A DNA stretch of 64,000 nucleotides from assembly GCF_021390395.1 (NCBI RefSeq), contig NZ_JAJUWT010000003.1, positions 186,001 to 250,000 of the forward strand, given 5' to 3'. Shown piece after piece: positions 51,288 through 60,146 of the stretch; within the stretch, counting starts at the first letter, position 1; each line of letters opens with the position of its first letter. Source of the DNA: Saccharothrix sp. S26. GTDB taxonomy: Bacteria > Actinomycetota > Actinomycetes > Mycobacteriales > Pseudonocardiaceae. Position numbers and translations under genes: made by a program. A model generated the notes under the pieces. That model made no database searches. It saw only the letters and a program-made list of their open reading frames with translations, and was not told the DNA's origin.

Positions 51288-51511
51288 GACGAGCCCCCTC
51301 AGATTCGGCGCTCGCCCCCCGACGACGTGCGAACCGCAGATGTGCGGGTGCAGCATGCACGGCTCAGGTGGATCTCAGGAAGGTCCAAGAGAGTGACGTG
51401 AGCGACCCTCGGTTTTTATTGTCGTAGGGCTCCTGACCGGCTAAGTCGTGCGTGAAGGGCCTGTCCCGCCCGCCGGCCGACCGGAGTCGATCACTCACTA
51501 CCATCCGGCGG

Positions 51512-54478
51512 GTGCGCTTCGTGGCCGATCTCCACATCCACTCCAAGTACTCCCGGGCGTGCAGCCGCGACTGCGACCTCGAACACCTGACCTGGTGGGC
51601 CCGGCGCAAGGGGATCTCCCTCGTCGGCACCGGCGACTTCACCCACCCCGCCTGGTACGACCACCTGACCGAGACCCTGGTCGAGTCCTCGCCCGGCCTG
51701 TTCCGGCTGCGCGACGACCTCGACCGCGACGTCGACCGCACGCTGCCGCCGTCGCTCGCCTCCGCGCCCGTGCGGTTCATGCTCTCCGTGGAGATCTCCA
51801 CCATCTACAAGCGCGGCGACCGCACCCGCAAGGTCCACCACCTCGTCTACATGCCCGACCTGCCCTCGGCCGCGCGGTTCAACGCCCGACTGGCCAAGAT
51901 CGGCAACCTCGGCTCGGACGGGCGGCCGATCCTCGGGCTCGACTCGCGCGACCTGCTGGAGATCACGCTGGAGTGCGGCGGCTACCTCGTGCCCGCGCAC
52001 GTGTGGACGCCGTGGTTCGCGGTGCTCGGGTCGAAGTCCGGGTTCGACGCCATCGAGGACTGCTACGCCGACCTGGCGCACCACGTCTTCGCGGTCGAGA
52101 CCGGGCTGTCGTCGGACCCGGAGATGAACTGGCGCGTGTCGGGGCTGGACAAGTACCGGCTGGTCAGCAACTCCGACGCGCACTCGCCGCCCGCGCTGGG
52201 CCGTGAGGCGACCGTGTTCGACACGGAACTGGACTACTACTCGGTGCGGGCGGCGCTGGAGACCGGCGACGGTTTCGCCGGATCACTGGAGTTCTTCCCG
52301 GAGGAGGGCAAGTACCACGTCGACGGGCACCGCAAGTGCGGTGTGCGGATGGAGCCCGAGGAAACGGTGGCGCACAAGGGGATCTGCCCCGAGTGCGGCA
52401 AGCCGTTGACGGTCGGGGTGCTCAGCCGGGTGGAGGAGCTGGCCGACCGGCCGCACGGGTCGCGGCCCGCCGGCGCGGCCGGGTTCACCAGCCTGGTGCC
52501 GCTGCCCGAGGTGGTGAGCGAGATCGTCGGCACCGGGCCGAAGAGCAAGAAGGTGCTGGGGGAGATCGACAAGCTGACGGCCGCGTTGGGGCCGGAACTG
52601 GTGATCCTGCAGGATGTCCCGGTCGACGACATCGCCGTGCACTCGCCGTTGCTGGCCGAGGCCGTGACGCGGCTGCGGCGCGGTGAAGTGGTGCGAGAGG
52701 CGGGGTACGACGGCGAGTACGGCGTGATCCGCGTGTTCGAGCCGGGTGAGCTGGAGCGTCGGCGGTCGGCGTTGGCGTTGTTCGACTACGCCGGTCCGGC
52801 TCCGTCCACTATGGCGCGTGCGCGGCCCGTGCCCGCTCCCGTCGTGGCTGACGAGGTGCCCGCTCCGGTGGTCGTCGGTTCGGGTCTGCTGGACGGTTTG
52901 GACCCGGAGCAGCGGGCGGCGGCCGAGGTGGACGGCGGACCGCTGCTGATCATCGCCGGGCCGGGCACGGGGAAGACGCGGACGTTGACCCACCGGATCG
53001 CGGACCTGGTGACGGCGCGGGGTGTGCCGCCGTAGCAGTGCCTGGCGATCACGTTCACCCGGCGTGCGGCGGAGGAACTGGCCGAACGGCTCGCCGCCCT
53101 CGCGCCCGTCGGCGGGGTGACCGTCGCGACGTTCCACTCGCTCGGGGTGCTGATCCTGCGCGAGCACGGCGGGGCGTTCGGGTTGTCGCCGTCGTTCGGG
53201 GTGGCGGACCCGGAGCGGCAGTTGGCCGTGGCGTCGTCCGTGGTGGCCGACGAGAAGGAGGCGCGGGCGCTGATCGCGGCCGGGGACGACCGGTACAAGA
53301 AGGCGTTGCGGGACCAGGACCTGGTGGACTTCGACGACCTGGTCACGTTGCCGCTGTCGCTGCTGGAGGGGTCGCCGTCACTGGTCGACGCCTACCGCGC
53401 GCGGTGGCGGTGGGTGTCGGTGGACGAGTACCAGGACGTGGACGAGCGGCAGTACCGGCTGCTGCGGCTGCTCGTGCCGCCGGACGGCAACCTGACCGCG
53501 ATCGGCGACCCGGACCAGGCGATCTACCGGTTCCGCGGTGCCGACGTCGGGTTCTTCCTGCGGTTCCGGGAGGACTTCCCCGGGGCGCGGACCGTGCGGC
53601 TGACCAGGAACTACCGGTCGTCGGCCGCGGTGGTGACGGGTGCGTTGGAGGTGATCGCGCCGTCGTCCCTCGTGCCGGGGCGGGAACTGCGGCCGATGGC
53701 GGACCACGGCGACGCGCCCATCGGCGTGCACCACGCGTCGTCGGAGGCGGCCGAGGCGGCGTTCGTGGCGCGGACCATCGAGCAGGTGCTGGGCGGTGCG
53801 TCGTTCCACGCGTTCGACAGCGGTCGGGTGGTGGGCGACGGCACGCAGGGCCTGGGCTTCTCCGACTTCGCCGTGCTGTACCGGACGGATCGGCAGTCGC
53901 GGGCGCTGGTGGAGGCGTTGACCCAGTCCGGGCTGCCGTTCCAGAAGCGCTCGCACGACCGGTTGGCCGACCGTCCCGGGGTGGCGCGGATCGCGCACGA
54001 GGTCAAGTACGCGGCCGGGGCGACGGTGCTGGAGCGGGTGCGTGCCGTGGCGGGCGACGACCACACGGCCTACGAACTGCTCAAGCCCTTGGCCGCGTCG
54101 TGCGGCTCGGACTTCGAACGCTTCCACACCGCTCTCGCGGTGGGCGTGGAGGTCGACACGTGGGATCCACGGGCCGACCGGATCTCGCTGCTGACGCTGC
54201 ACGCGTCGAAGGGCCTGGAGTTCCCGGTGGTGTTCATCGTCGGGTGCTCGGACGGCGTGCTGCCGCTGCGGTGGCCGGGTGACGACGACCCGGCGGCGGT
54301 GGACGAGGAACGCCGCCTGCTGTTCGTCGGGATGACGAGAGCCCAACGGCACCTGTACTTGAGCCATCCGACCGGCCGCCCCCGATCCCCGTTCCTGGCG
54401 GCGTTGAAGTCCTACGAGCAACTGGGCGACCCCCAACCCCGCCGCAAGCGCAAGGGCACCCAACTGAGCCTGCTGTGA
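51512..54478 (+). pseudogene. EndoQ-like (PHP) nuclease fused to UvrD/Rep helicase, split by an in-frame TAG
   Basis: One reading frame of 988 sense codons is interrupted by TAG at 53033-53035. Residues 1-~400 resemble endonuclease Q, which cuts beside deaminated bases: VADLHIHSKYSRA, GTGDFTHPAWYD, SVEISTIYKRGDRTRKVHHLVYMP, AHVWTPWFAVLGSKSGF, ETGLSSDPEMNWR and SNSDAHSPPALGREA, plus a ribbon (HRKCGVRMEPEE, CPECGK). A UvrD helicase then starts with Walker A GPGTGKT (residues 483-489). The stop falls after GVPP, just before QCLAITFTRRAAEEL (motif Ia). Downstream, the frame keeps VSVDEYQDVDERQ, GDPDQAIYRFRG, LTRNYRSS and TLHASKGLEFPVVF. A single GAG-to-TAG (or CAG) change or a sequencing error would explain it. 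The start is GTG 51512. Confidence 0.85.
53033..53035 (+). other. In-frame TAG separating the two halves of the EndoQ-UvrD gene
   Basis: The context reads GTG CCG CCG TAG CAG TGC CTG GCG. Upstream and downstream codons stay in the same frame with unbroken helicase homology, so it is a point nonsense change rather than a frameshift. The next in-frame start (GTG 53117) lies beyond helicase motif Ia, so restart would not give a full helicase. Confidence 0.9.
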
Positions 54479-54589
54479 CCCCACCCGAAACCGCAGCTAA
54501 CGGCCCTCCGGCTGCCACGATCGGGTGATCATCGCCCAACTTTGTACGGAAACACCGTTACCGCCCCTCGGTTAAATCGAGGCCGCCCC

Positions 54590-55330
54590 GAACCACCCAC
54601 CCACCACCCACAAGCCACCCCGCCCGCCGACCTGCCGCCCGCCGACCTGCCGCCCGCTGCCTGCCCGCTCGCCGACCACCCACCCGCCGACCCACCACCC
54701 GCCGACCTGCCGACCACCGACCACCCACCGACCACCCACCGACCGCCCACCACCGCCCGCCGACCACCGACCGCCCGCCAACCACCCGCCGCTGACTGCC
54801 CACCCTCCGACCCGCGGCCGCCGCCCGCTCATCCGCCACCCGTCAATCCGCCCACCGCTGCCTGCCCGCTCGCCGGGTCTCTGCCCGCCTGCCGCACCCT
54901 CGCCCGCCCGACCGACCACCTGCCTGCGACCCGCCCCGCGCCTGCCCGCCGCCTGTCTGCCGCGCGCCGGCGCGTGCCCCGCCTGTCCGCGCACTTGCCC
55001 GGCCGCCGACCTGTCCGCCGCGCCCTGCCCCCACGTGCCTGCCGCGCACCCGCCGAGCCTTCGACCGCCTGCCAGCCGCGCCGAACGCCAGTCGCGCCGA
55101 ACGCCAGCGCGCGGTCAGCCGGTCGCGCCCGCACGCCGATCGTCCGCCGATCGCTAGTCCGCCGCGCCCTCGCCTGCCGCGTTCCCGCCTGCCGCGCGGC
55201 CAGGTCGTCGCGCGCCCGCCCCGTCAGCCGATCGGCCCGCGTAACGCCACCCCCGCGCAACGTCAGCGCGCCCGCGCGCCCGGCTATGACCACGCGGGAA
55301 GCAAGCGTTTGCGCGGGCGCGAATTGGACT
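54590..55330. repeat. C-rich low-complexity region without supported gene
   Basis: The 968-nt gap between the split helicase and the protease gene is dominated by irregular runs of CCGCCCGCC, GACCACC and CTGCC on the plus strand (for example CCGACCTGCCGCCCG near 54630 and ACCACCGACC-like units near 54710-54780). Codon pattern is lost, and the Pro/Ala-rich and Gly/Arg-rich frames on both strands look spurious. A small hairpin (CCTCG GTTAAAT CGAGG, 54566-54582) precedes it. Confidence 0.7.
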
Positions 55331-55338
55331 AGACCATA
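55323..55338 (+). promoter_or_regulatory. DasR-responsive-element-like palindrome upstream of the protease gene
   Basis: ATTGGACTAGACCATA matches the recalled dre consensus ACTGGTCTAGACCACT at 12 of 16 positions, including the core CTAGACCA. It lies 109 nt before the ATG of a protease with a chitin-binding-type module. DasR controls chitin and GlcNAc use, so the target fits. The match was made by eye. Confidence 0.5.
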
Positions 55339-55446
55339 ACGTGGAGTTATGACTGGACTGGCATATCCGCTGCGCGTTTTCGCCGGTTAGCGTCGGGCTC
55401 AACGGCCCCGCATCCCGTGTCACCACCCCTGCAAGGAGACAAGCGG

Positions 55447-56760
55447 ATGACTCGACGTAGCGTCGCCGCGGTCGCCGTGGCGGTCCTCAGCGCTGCCGGT
55501 TTGGCAGCCGCGCTGGCCACCACGGCTGCCGCCGGTCCACCACCGCCACCACTGGCCCTCGACGACGGCATGGTCGCCGCCATGGCGCGCGACCTCCACC
55601 TGACCCCCGACCAGGCCCGCGCCCGCATCCAACGGGAAACCGTCGCGGCCCGCACCGAGGGCACGCTCAAGTCCCGCCTCGGTCCCGCCTTCGCCGGCGC
55701 CTGGCTGAACGACGCCTCGGAACTCGTCGTCGGCGTCACGGCCGCCTCCCAGATCCAGGCCGTCGAAGCGGCGGGCGCGCGGCCGAAGGTGGTGCAGCGC
55801 TCGCTCGCCCAGCTCGACTCCCTCAAGGTCAAGCTCGACCGCAACGCCCGCAACGCGCCGAAGACCGTCCCCGGCTGGTACGTCGACACGCCCACCAACA
55901 CGGTGGTCGTCCTGGCCCGCGACGTCACCGCCGCGAAGGCGTTCGCGCACGCCAGCGGCCTGGCCGACGCCGACGTCCGGATCGAAACGTCCACCGAGGA
56001 CCCGCGCCCGCTGATCGACGTGATCGGCGGCAACGCCTACTACATCGGCAGCGGCTCGCGGTGCTCGGTCGGGTTCGCGGTCAACGGCGGGTTCGTCACC
56101 GCCGGGCACTGCGGCACCACCGGCGCGAGCACGACCCAGCCCAGCGGCACGTTCGCCGGCTCCAGCTTCCCCGGCAACGACTACGCCTGGGTCCGCACGG
56201 CCGCCGGCAACACCGGCCGACCCCTGGTCAACCGCTACCCCGGCACGGTCCCGGTGGCGGGTTCCACCGAGGCTCCCGTGGGCGCTTCGATCTGCCGCTC
56301 CGGCTCCACCACGGGCTGGCGCTGCGGCACCATCCAGCAGAAGAACGCCTCCGTGACCTACCCCGAAGGCACGATCACGGGCCTGACCCGCACGAACGCC
56401 TGCGCCGAACCCGGCGACTCCGGTGGTTCGTGGCTGGCCGGTGACCAGGCGCAGGGCGTCACCTCCGGTGGCTCCGGGAACTGCACGTCCGGCGGGACGA
56501 CCTACTTCCAGCCGGTCAACGAGATCCTCCAGGTCTACGGCCTCCAGTTGATCGTCAGTGGCGGCGGTCCCACCAGCACCACCTCGCCGACCACGACGAC
56601 CACCACGAACCCGGGCCAGACCACCTGGCAGCCAGGCGTCGCGTACGCGATCGGCTCCCTCGTGACGTACGACGGCGTCGGGTACAGGTGCTTGCAGGGG
56701 CACACGTCCCAACCAGGCTGGGATCCGCCGACGGTGCCGGCCCTGTGGGAGCGCGTGTGA
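55447..56760 (+). CDS. Secreted alpha-lytic-type serine protease with C-terminal CBM5/12 chitin-binding module
   Basis: A 437-aa preproenzyme. It has a Sec signal peptide (residues 1-29) and a pro-region of about 160 residues needed for folding (DDGMVAAMARDLHLTPDQARARI). The mature domain starts near residue 190 (IDVIGGNAYYIGSGSRCSVGF) with H221 (TAGHC), D245 (GNDYAWV) and S325 (PGDSGGS), the S1E/streptogrisin class. A Thr/Ser/Pro linker follows, then a CBM5/12-type module (WQPGVAYAIGSLVTYDGVGYRCLQGHTSQPGWDP in pieces). AAGGAG lies 8 nt before ATG 55447. Likely job: digest proteins bound to chitin in fungal or insect debris. A DasR-like box upstream supports that. Confidence 0.94.
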   Translation: MTRRSVAAVAVAVLSAAGLAAALATTAAAGPPPPPLALDDGMVAAMARDLHLTPDQARARIQRETVAARTEGTLKSRLGPAFAGAWLNDASELVVGVTAASQIQAVEAAGARPKVVQRSLAQLDSLKVKLDRNARNAPKTVPGWYVDTPTNTVVVLARDVTAAKAFAHASGLADADVRIETSTEDPRPLIDVIGGNAYYIGSGSRCSVGFAVNGGFVTAGHCGTTGASTTQPSGTFAGSSFPGNDYAWVRTAAGNTGRPLVNRYPGTVPVAGSTEAPVGASICRSGSTTGWRCGTIQQKNASVTYPEGTITGLTRTNACAEPGDSGGSWLAGDQAQGVTSGGSGNCTSGGTTYFQPVNEILQVYGLQLIVSGGGPTSTTSPTTTTTTNPGQTTWQPGVAYAIGSLVTYDGVGYRCLQGHTSQPGWDPPTVPALWERV

Positions 56761-56782
56761 GCTAGCGGCAAGCGCACGCGCC

Positions 56783-56817
56783 GGGGTCCGGCTCGCACAC
56801 GCGGCGAGCCGGGCCCC
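56783..56817 (+). terminator. Hairpin terminator after the protease gene
   Basis: A 13-bp stem (56783-56795 with 56805-56817, core GGGTCCGGCTCG / CGAGCCGGGCCC, one G-U pair) begins 22 nt after the protease stop. The following 197 nt up to the kinase gene show no other feature. Confidence 0.75.
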
Positions 56818-57014
56818 ATCTGCGCGCCGAGCCACCGCCGTCGACCCGCGCGACCAGGCGGGACGACCACCCGGAGCGAGACGCCGTGACGGCGGTGCGC
56901 GCCCGGCCACGTACCGCGTCACGCGGGCCGATCCGCGTCAGGTCGCCCGCACGGCACTGGAGGTGTGGCCCGCACCCGTACCCTGAGAGGCGACGAGAAG
57001 GGGTGGTGCGGGTC

Positions 57015-58937
57015 GTGGAGCTGGCCGAGTCGCTGCTGGCGTGGCTGCACGGCTGGACCGGTGTGCCCCTCTGCCCCGGCGACTGGGCCTGGACGGTGAC
57101 CGCGTTCGGCGCGCTGATCGGCGTGCTGCCGACGATCGCCGCCCTGCTGTCGATCACCGTGCGCCGCGTCGTCGGCAACTCCTACGGCCCGTTCACCGGT
57201 GGGATCTTCGCCGTGCTCGGCGTGGTCAGCACGCTGGTCCTGCCGTGGATGGCGTTCTCGGCCACCTACAAGCTGCTGCGCACCCGCGCGCTGGCGGGCA
57301 CGGAGACGCTGGACGAGTCGCCGTGCATGGCGTTCAGCCAGTACGACTACCTGATCGGCCGGGACGGGTTCGTGGCCGCGATCACCGGCGGGTCGGTGGT
57401 GGACGTGATCGCGGCCGGCGGCACGGCGCTGCTCGCGCTGCTGTGCCTGCTGTTCGTGATGCTCCAGGCGGGCTCGGCGTTCCGGCTCGGCCCGAGCTGG
57501 CCGCGCCGGGTGTTCTGGCCGCCGTTCCTGGTCCTGCTGCTGTCGACGTCGGCGCTGCCGGTGACGCTGGTGGGCCACCTGCTGCTCGGTTTCTTCCCGA
57601 TCGCCTTGTTGGGCTCCCTGGTGGTGCGGGTTTTCGGGTTGACTACCGCCATGCTGAACCGCCCCGGTCGCGATCGCGGGAACCCGAGCCCGCAACCCGC
57701 GGTGTCGAGAACGCCACCACCGCAGCCCCAGCAGCCGCCCCGCGGCCAGCCGGCCCGCAGCCAGCCGCCGCAGAGCCAGCCGGTGCCGAGCCAGCCGGTG
57801 CAGAAACCTCCGCCCTACCAGGTGGAGAAGCCGCCGCCCTACCAGCCGGCGAAGATCCCGCCGTACCAGCCGGTGCCGCCCTACCGGCCGACCCCGCCGC
57901 AGCGGCACTACCCGCCGACGCGGGTCGCCGACGTGCCCATGGTGCCGGTGGAGCCGCCGAAGCCGACGCGGGTGGAGCAGCCCGCGCAACTGGCCGACAC
58001 GCCGGGCCCGCTGCCGTTCGGCCCGGGCAGCACGAGCAGCGCACCGACGCCCACGCCCGACTCCGGCAAGGTGTGGAACCCGGCCGGCGGCCGGTTCCGG
58101 CGGATCCGCCAGCTCGGCCGCGGCGGGTTCGGCACGGTGTGGCTGGCCGTGGACGAGCAGTTGGCCCGCACGGTCGCGGTGAAGCTCGCGCACGCGCCCG
58201 ACAACGACACCGAGCAACGCATGTTGCGTGAAGCGCGCGCTCTGGCCGCCGTGCGGCACCCGAACTGCGTGCGCGTGTTCGACATCGTGCAGGACCCGGA
58301 CGGCCTGGCCATCGTCATGGAGTACATCGACGGCCAGCCGCTGTCGGACGTGGTGCTCAACAACGGCCTGCTCGCCGACACCCTCGCCGCCCGGCTCTGG
58401 GTGAACATGGCCGACGCGCTGGCCGCCGCGCACGAGCAGGGCGTGCTGCACCGGGACGTGAAGCCGTCCAACGTCATCGTGGACAGCCACGGCACCGCGC
58501 ACCTGATCGACTTCGGCATCGCCCGGTCGAAGGGCGACAGCACGCTCACCGCCACCGGGATGATGGTCGGCACGCCCGACTTCCTCGCCCCGGAGACCGC
58601 CCGGGGCGAGGCGGCGAGCCCCGCGTCGGACGCCTGGCAGCTGGCCGCGACGGTCAGCTACGCGCTCACCGGCCACCCGCCGCGCGGCTCGCGGGAGAAC
58701 CCGATCTCGTCGTTGATGGCCGCCGCGCAGGGCGAGCCGTGCGTGAAGCTGCCCCAGCACAGCGCCCACACCCGGCTGCTGACCAGCGCCCTGGACGCCG
58801 ACCCGGCCAAGCGGCCGTCGTTGGGCGCGATCCGGACCGAGCTGAGCACGTGGCTGTCGCAGGCCGGGTTGAGCAAGGAAGGCCCGGTCACGAGGTTGAT
58901 CGACCGGCCGGAGCCGCCGACCCGGCCCGCGCGCTGA
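57015..58937 (+). CDS. Membrane-anchored Ser/Thr protein kinase with N-terminal membrane domain
   Basis: About 640 aa. Residues 1-215 hold about four helices (TAFGALIGVLPTIAALLSITV, GGIFAVLGVVSTLVLPWMAF, SVVDVIAAGGTALLALLCLLF, WPPFLVLLLSTSALPVTLVG onward). A 130-residue Pro/Gln linker follows (QKPPPYQVEKPPPYQPAKIPPYQP). The C-terminal kinase has LGRGGFGTVWLAVD (from L367), K390 (VAVKLAHA), D481 (HRDVKPSNV), DFGIA and GTPDFLAPE. The order is reversed from PknB types, whose kinase comes first. There is no PASTA domain. GTG 57015 is preferred for spacing from AGAAGGGG; GTG 57006 is possible. Substrates are unknown; the PP2C at 4675 is a candidate opponent only by type. Confidence 0.87.
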   Translation: MELAESLLAWLHGWTGVPLCPGDWAWTVTAFGALIGVLPTIAALLSITVRRVVGNSYGPFTGGIFAVLGVVSTLVLPWMAFSATYKLLRTRALAGTETLDESPCMAFSQYDYLIGRDGFVAAITGGSVVDVIAAGGTALLALLCLLFVMLQAGSAFRLGPSWPRRVFWPPFLVLLLSTSALPVTLVGHLLLGFFPIALLGSLVVRVFGLTTAMLNRPGRDRGNPSPQPAVSRTPPPQPQQPPRGQPARSQPPQSQPVPSQPVQKPPPYQVEKPPPYQPAKIPPYQPVPPYRPTPPQRHYPPTRVADVPMVPVEPPKPTRVEQPAQLADTPGPLPFGPGSTSSAPTPTPDSGKVWNPAGGRFRRIRQLGRGGFGTVWLAVDEQLARTVAVKLAHAPDNDTEQRMLREARALAAVRHPNCVRVFDIVQDPDGLAIVMEYIDGQPLSDVVLNNGLLADTLAARLWVNMADALAAAHEQGVLHRDVKPSNVIVDSHGTAHLIDFGIARSKGDSTLTATGMMVGTPDFLAPETARGEAASPASDAWQLAATVSYALTGHPPRGSRENPISSLMAAAQGEPCVKLPQHSAHTRLLTSALDADPAKRPSLGAIRTELSTWLSQAGLSKEGPVTRLIDRPEPPTRPAR

Positions 58938-59118
58938 CCCGTGCCCGGAGCAGGCCGCTGACCAGGGCCGCGTCCCCGACCACCGGCGGCACGGCCGGCA
59001 GCACGCCGGAGAACGCGAGCACCAGCGCGAGCGCGGCCGTGCGGCCGCGGAGGAGCTTGACGGCGGCGGCCAGCCCCGCCGCCGTCACCGCCGCCAGCGC
59101 GGTCGACGCGACGCGCAT
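58888..59118 (-). CDS. Possible small membrane protein
   Basis: A 76-aa frame with two hydrophobic stretches (STALAAVTAAGLAAAV, TAALALVLAFSGVLPAVPPVV) and a basic tail. Its 3' end overlaps the kinase gene by 50 nt. Just upstream, another frame reads MRLTAMYVGAVLFL before losing sense, so this may be a frameshifted remnant of a slightly longer membrane protein that began near 59191. No family was recognised and the ribosome site is weak. Treat as tentative. Confidence 0.35.
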   Translation of the reverse strand: MRVASTALAAVTAAGLAAAVKLLRGRTAALALVLAFSGVLPAVPPVVGDAALVSGLLRARVSARAGSAAPAGRSTS

Positions 59119-59187
59119 CAGGGTGTCCAGCTCGACGTGCAGGTGCAGCGAGGAACAGCACCGCGCCCACGTACATCGCGGTGAGCC

Positions 59188-59580
59188 TCAAGCCATCAAC
59201 GGGAGCTTGCGGGTCAGCCGGGTGACCTCGGCCCGCGGGCCGTAGAGGGCGACCGCGACGAACTCCGGGTCCTCGGCGTGCGCGAGCGCTTCGAGGTACT
59301 CCGGGTACGCGCGCGAGCGGCGGGCGACCTCGGTGAACCCGATCTTCAGCACGCCGTCCGCCCGGTGCAGGGCCTTGAGGTGCTCGGCCGGCGCGGTCAG
59401 CACCGGCACCGGGTGGGTGTTGAGGCCGAGGTGGACGGTCCCGTCGGCGTCCTTGGCGTCCTCGCCGAGCAGGTCGGGCAAGCGGGCGCCGAGGCTGAGG
59501 CCGAGCACGACGGCGGCGTTCGCGGCGAGGTTGGCCGGCAGGTCGTCACGCAGGATCAGGGCGAGTTTGGTGGGCAGCAC
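59188..59580 (-). CDS. DUF2000-family protein
   Basis: A 130-aa protein: VLPTKLALILRDDLPANLAANAAVVLGLSLGARLPDLLG, TAPAEHLKALHRADGVLKIGFTEVARRSRAYPEYLEALA and EFVAVALYGPRAEVTRLTRKLPLMA. The pattern fits the DUF2000 family of small alpha/beta proteins of unknown function. GTG 59580 begins the family sequence; the frame is open further but antisense to the regulator. It is divergent from an AsnC/Lrp regulator across 103 nt, a setting that suggests the regulator controls it. Confidence 0.78.
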   Translation of the reverse strand: MLPTKLALILRDDLPANLAANAAVVLGLSLGARLPDLLGEDAKDADGTVHLGLNTHPVPVLTAPAEHLKALHRADGVLKIGFTEVARRSRAYPEYLEALAHAEDPEFVAVALYGPRAEVTRLTRKLPLMA

Positions 59581-59683
59581 GTCCGGTCCATTCGTTCGGT
59601 GGATTGCCACCAGACTCGCCGAACCGGATGACGATATCCAGACCTGCCGAACTTCGTTCGCCGAGCTCTGCCATGATCTGGAC

Positions 59684-60142
59684 GTGGACGAACTTGATTC
59701 GGCGATCATCGCGAATCTCCAGGCGGATGCGCGGCTGACCAACCGGGAGCTGGCCAGGCGGCTGGGCATCGCCCCGTCGACCTGCCTGGAACGCGTGCGC
59801 GCCCTGCGCGAGCGCGGCGTGATCAAGGGCTACCACGCGGACGTGGACCTGGGCGCGCTCAACCGCGGTGTCCAGGCCTTCGTCGCCGCGCGCCTGCGCC
59901 CGATGAGCCGCGCCGTGATCGACGACTTCAAGGCGGCGATCGGCGCGCTGCCCGAGGTGACCGCGATGTACGTGGTGGCGGGCGACGACGACTTCCTCAT
60001 CCACCTCGCCGTGCCCGACCTGGAGCACCTGCACGCGTTCCTGATCGACCGCCTGAGCGAGCGCCGCGAGGTCATCAGCTTCCGCAGCTCGGTGATCTAC
60101 GAGGGCATCCGCAACCCCGTGCTCACCGAGCTGCCCCGCTGA
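59684..60142 (+). CDS. Lrp/AsnC-family transcriptional regulator
   Basis: A 152-aa protein: the N-terminal helix-turn-helix LDSAIIANLQADARLTNRELARRLGIAPSTCLERVRALRERGVIKGYHADVDL and the C-terminal RAM domain (AFVAARLRPMSRAVIDDF, EVTAMYVVAGDDDFLIHLAVPDLEHLHAFLIDRLS, SSVIYEGIRNPVLTELPR). These regulators bind amino acids in the RAM domain and form octamers. GTG 59684 is used. Repeats of TTCGTTCG near 59590 and 59654 in the shared upstream region may be operator parts. It converges with pmt, 4 nt between stops. Confidence 0.9.
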   Translation: MDELDSAIIANLQADARLTNRELARRLGIAPSTCLERVRALRERGVIKGYHADVDLGALNRGVQAFVAARLRPMSRAVIDDFKAAIGALPEVTAMYVVAGDDDFLIHLAVPDLEHLHAFLIDRLSERREVISFRSSVIYEGIRNPVLTELPR

Positions 60143-60146
60143 CCGG

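Noticed and set aside
38455-51401. Very long plus-strand frames antisense to the RHS and LamG genes (up to 2059 codons)
   Set aside because: They are typical shadows in high-GC DNA. They are Arg/Val/Gly-rich without domains, while the minus strand has clear signal peptides, YD repeats, LamG and Hint motifs.
53038-54282. 414-codon frame starting right after the TAG, in another frame
   Set aside because: It is Gly/Arg/Val-rich without motifs. The helicase motifs continue in the original frame.
54542-55339. 265-codon Pro/Ala-rich plus-strand frame and matching Gly/Arg-rich minus frames
   Set aside because: They arise from C-rich low complexity. No domain, signal or codon-position bias supports either strand.
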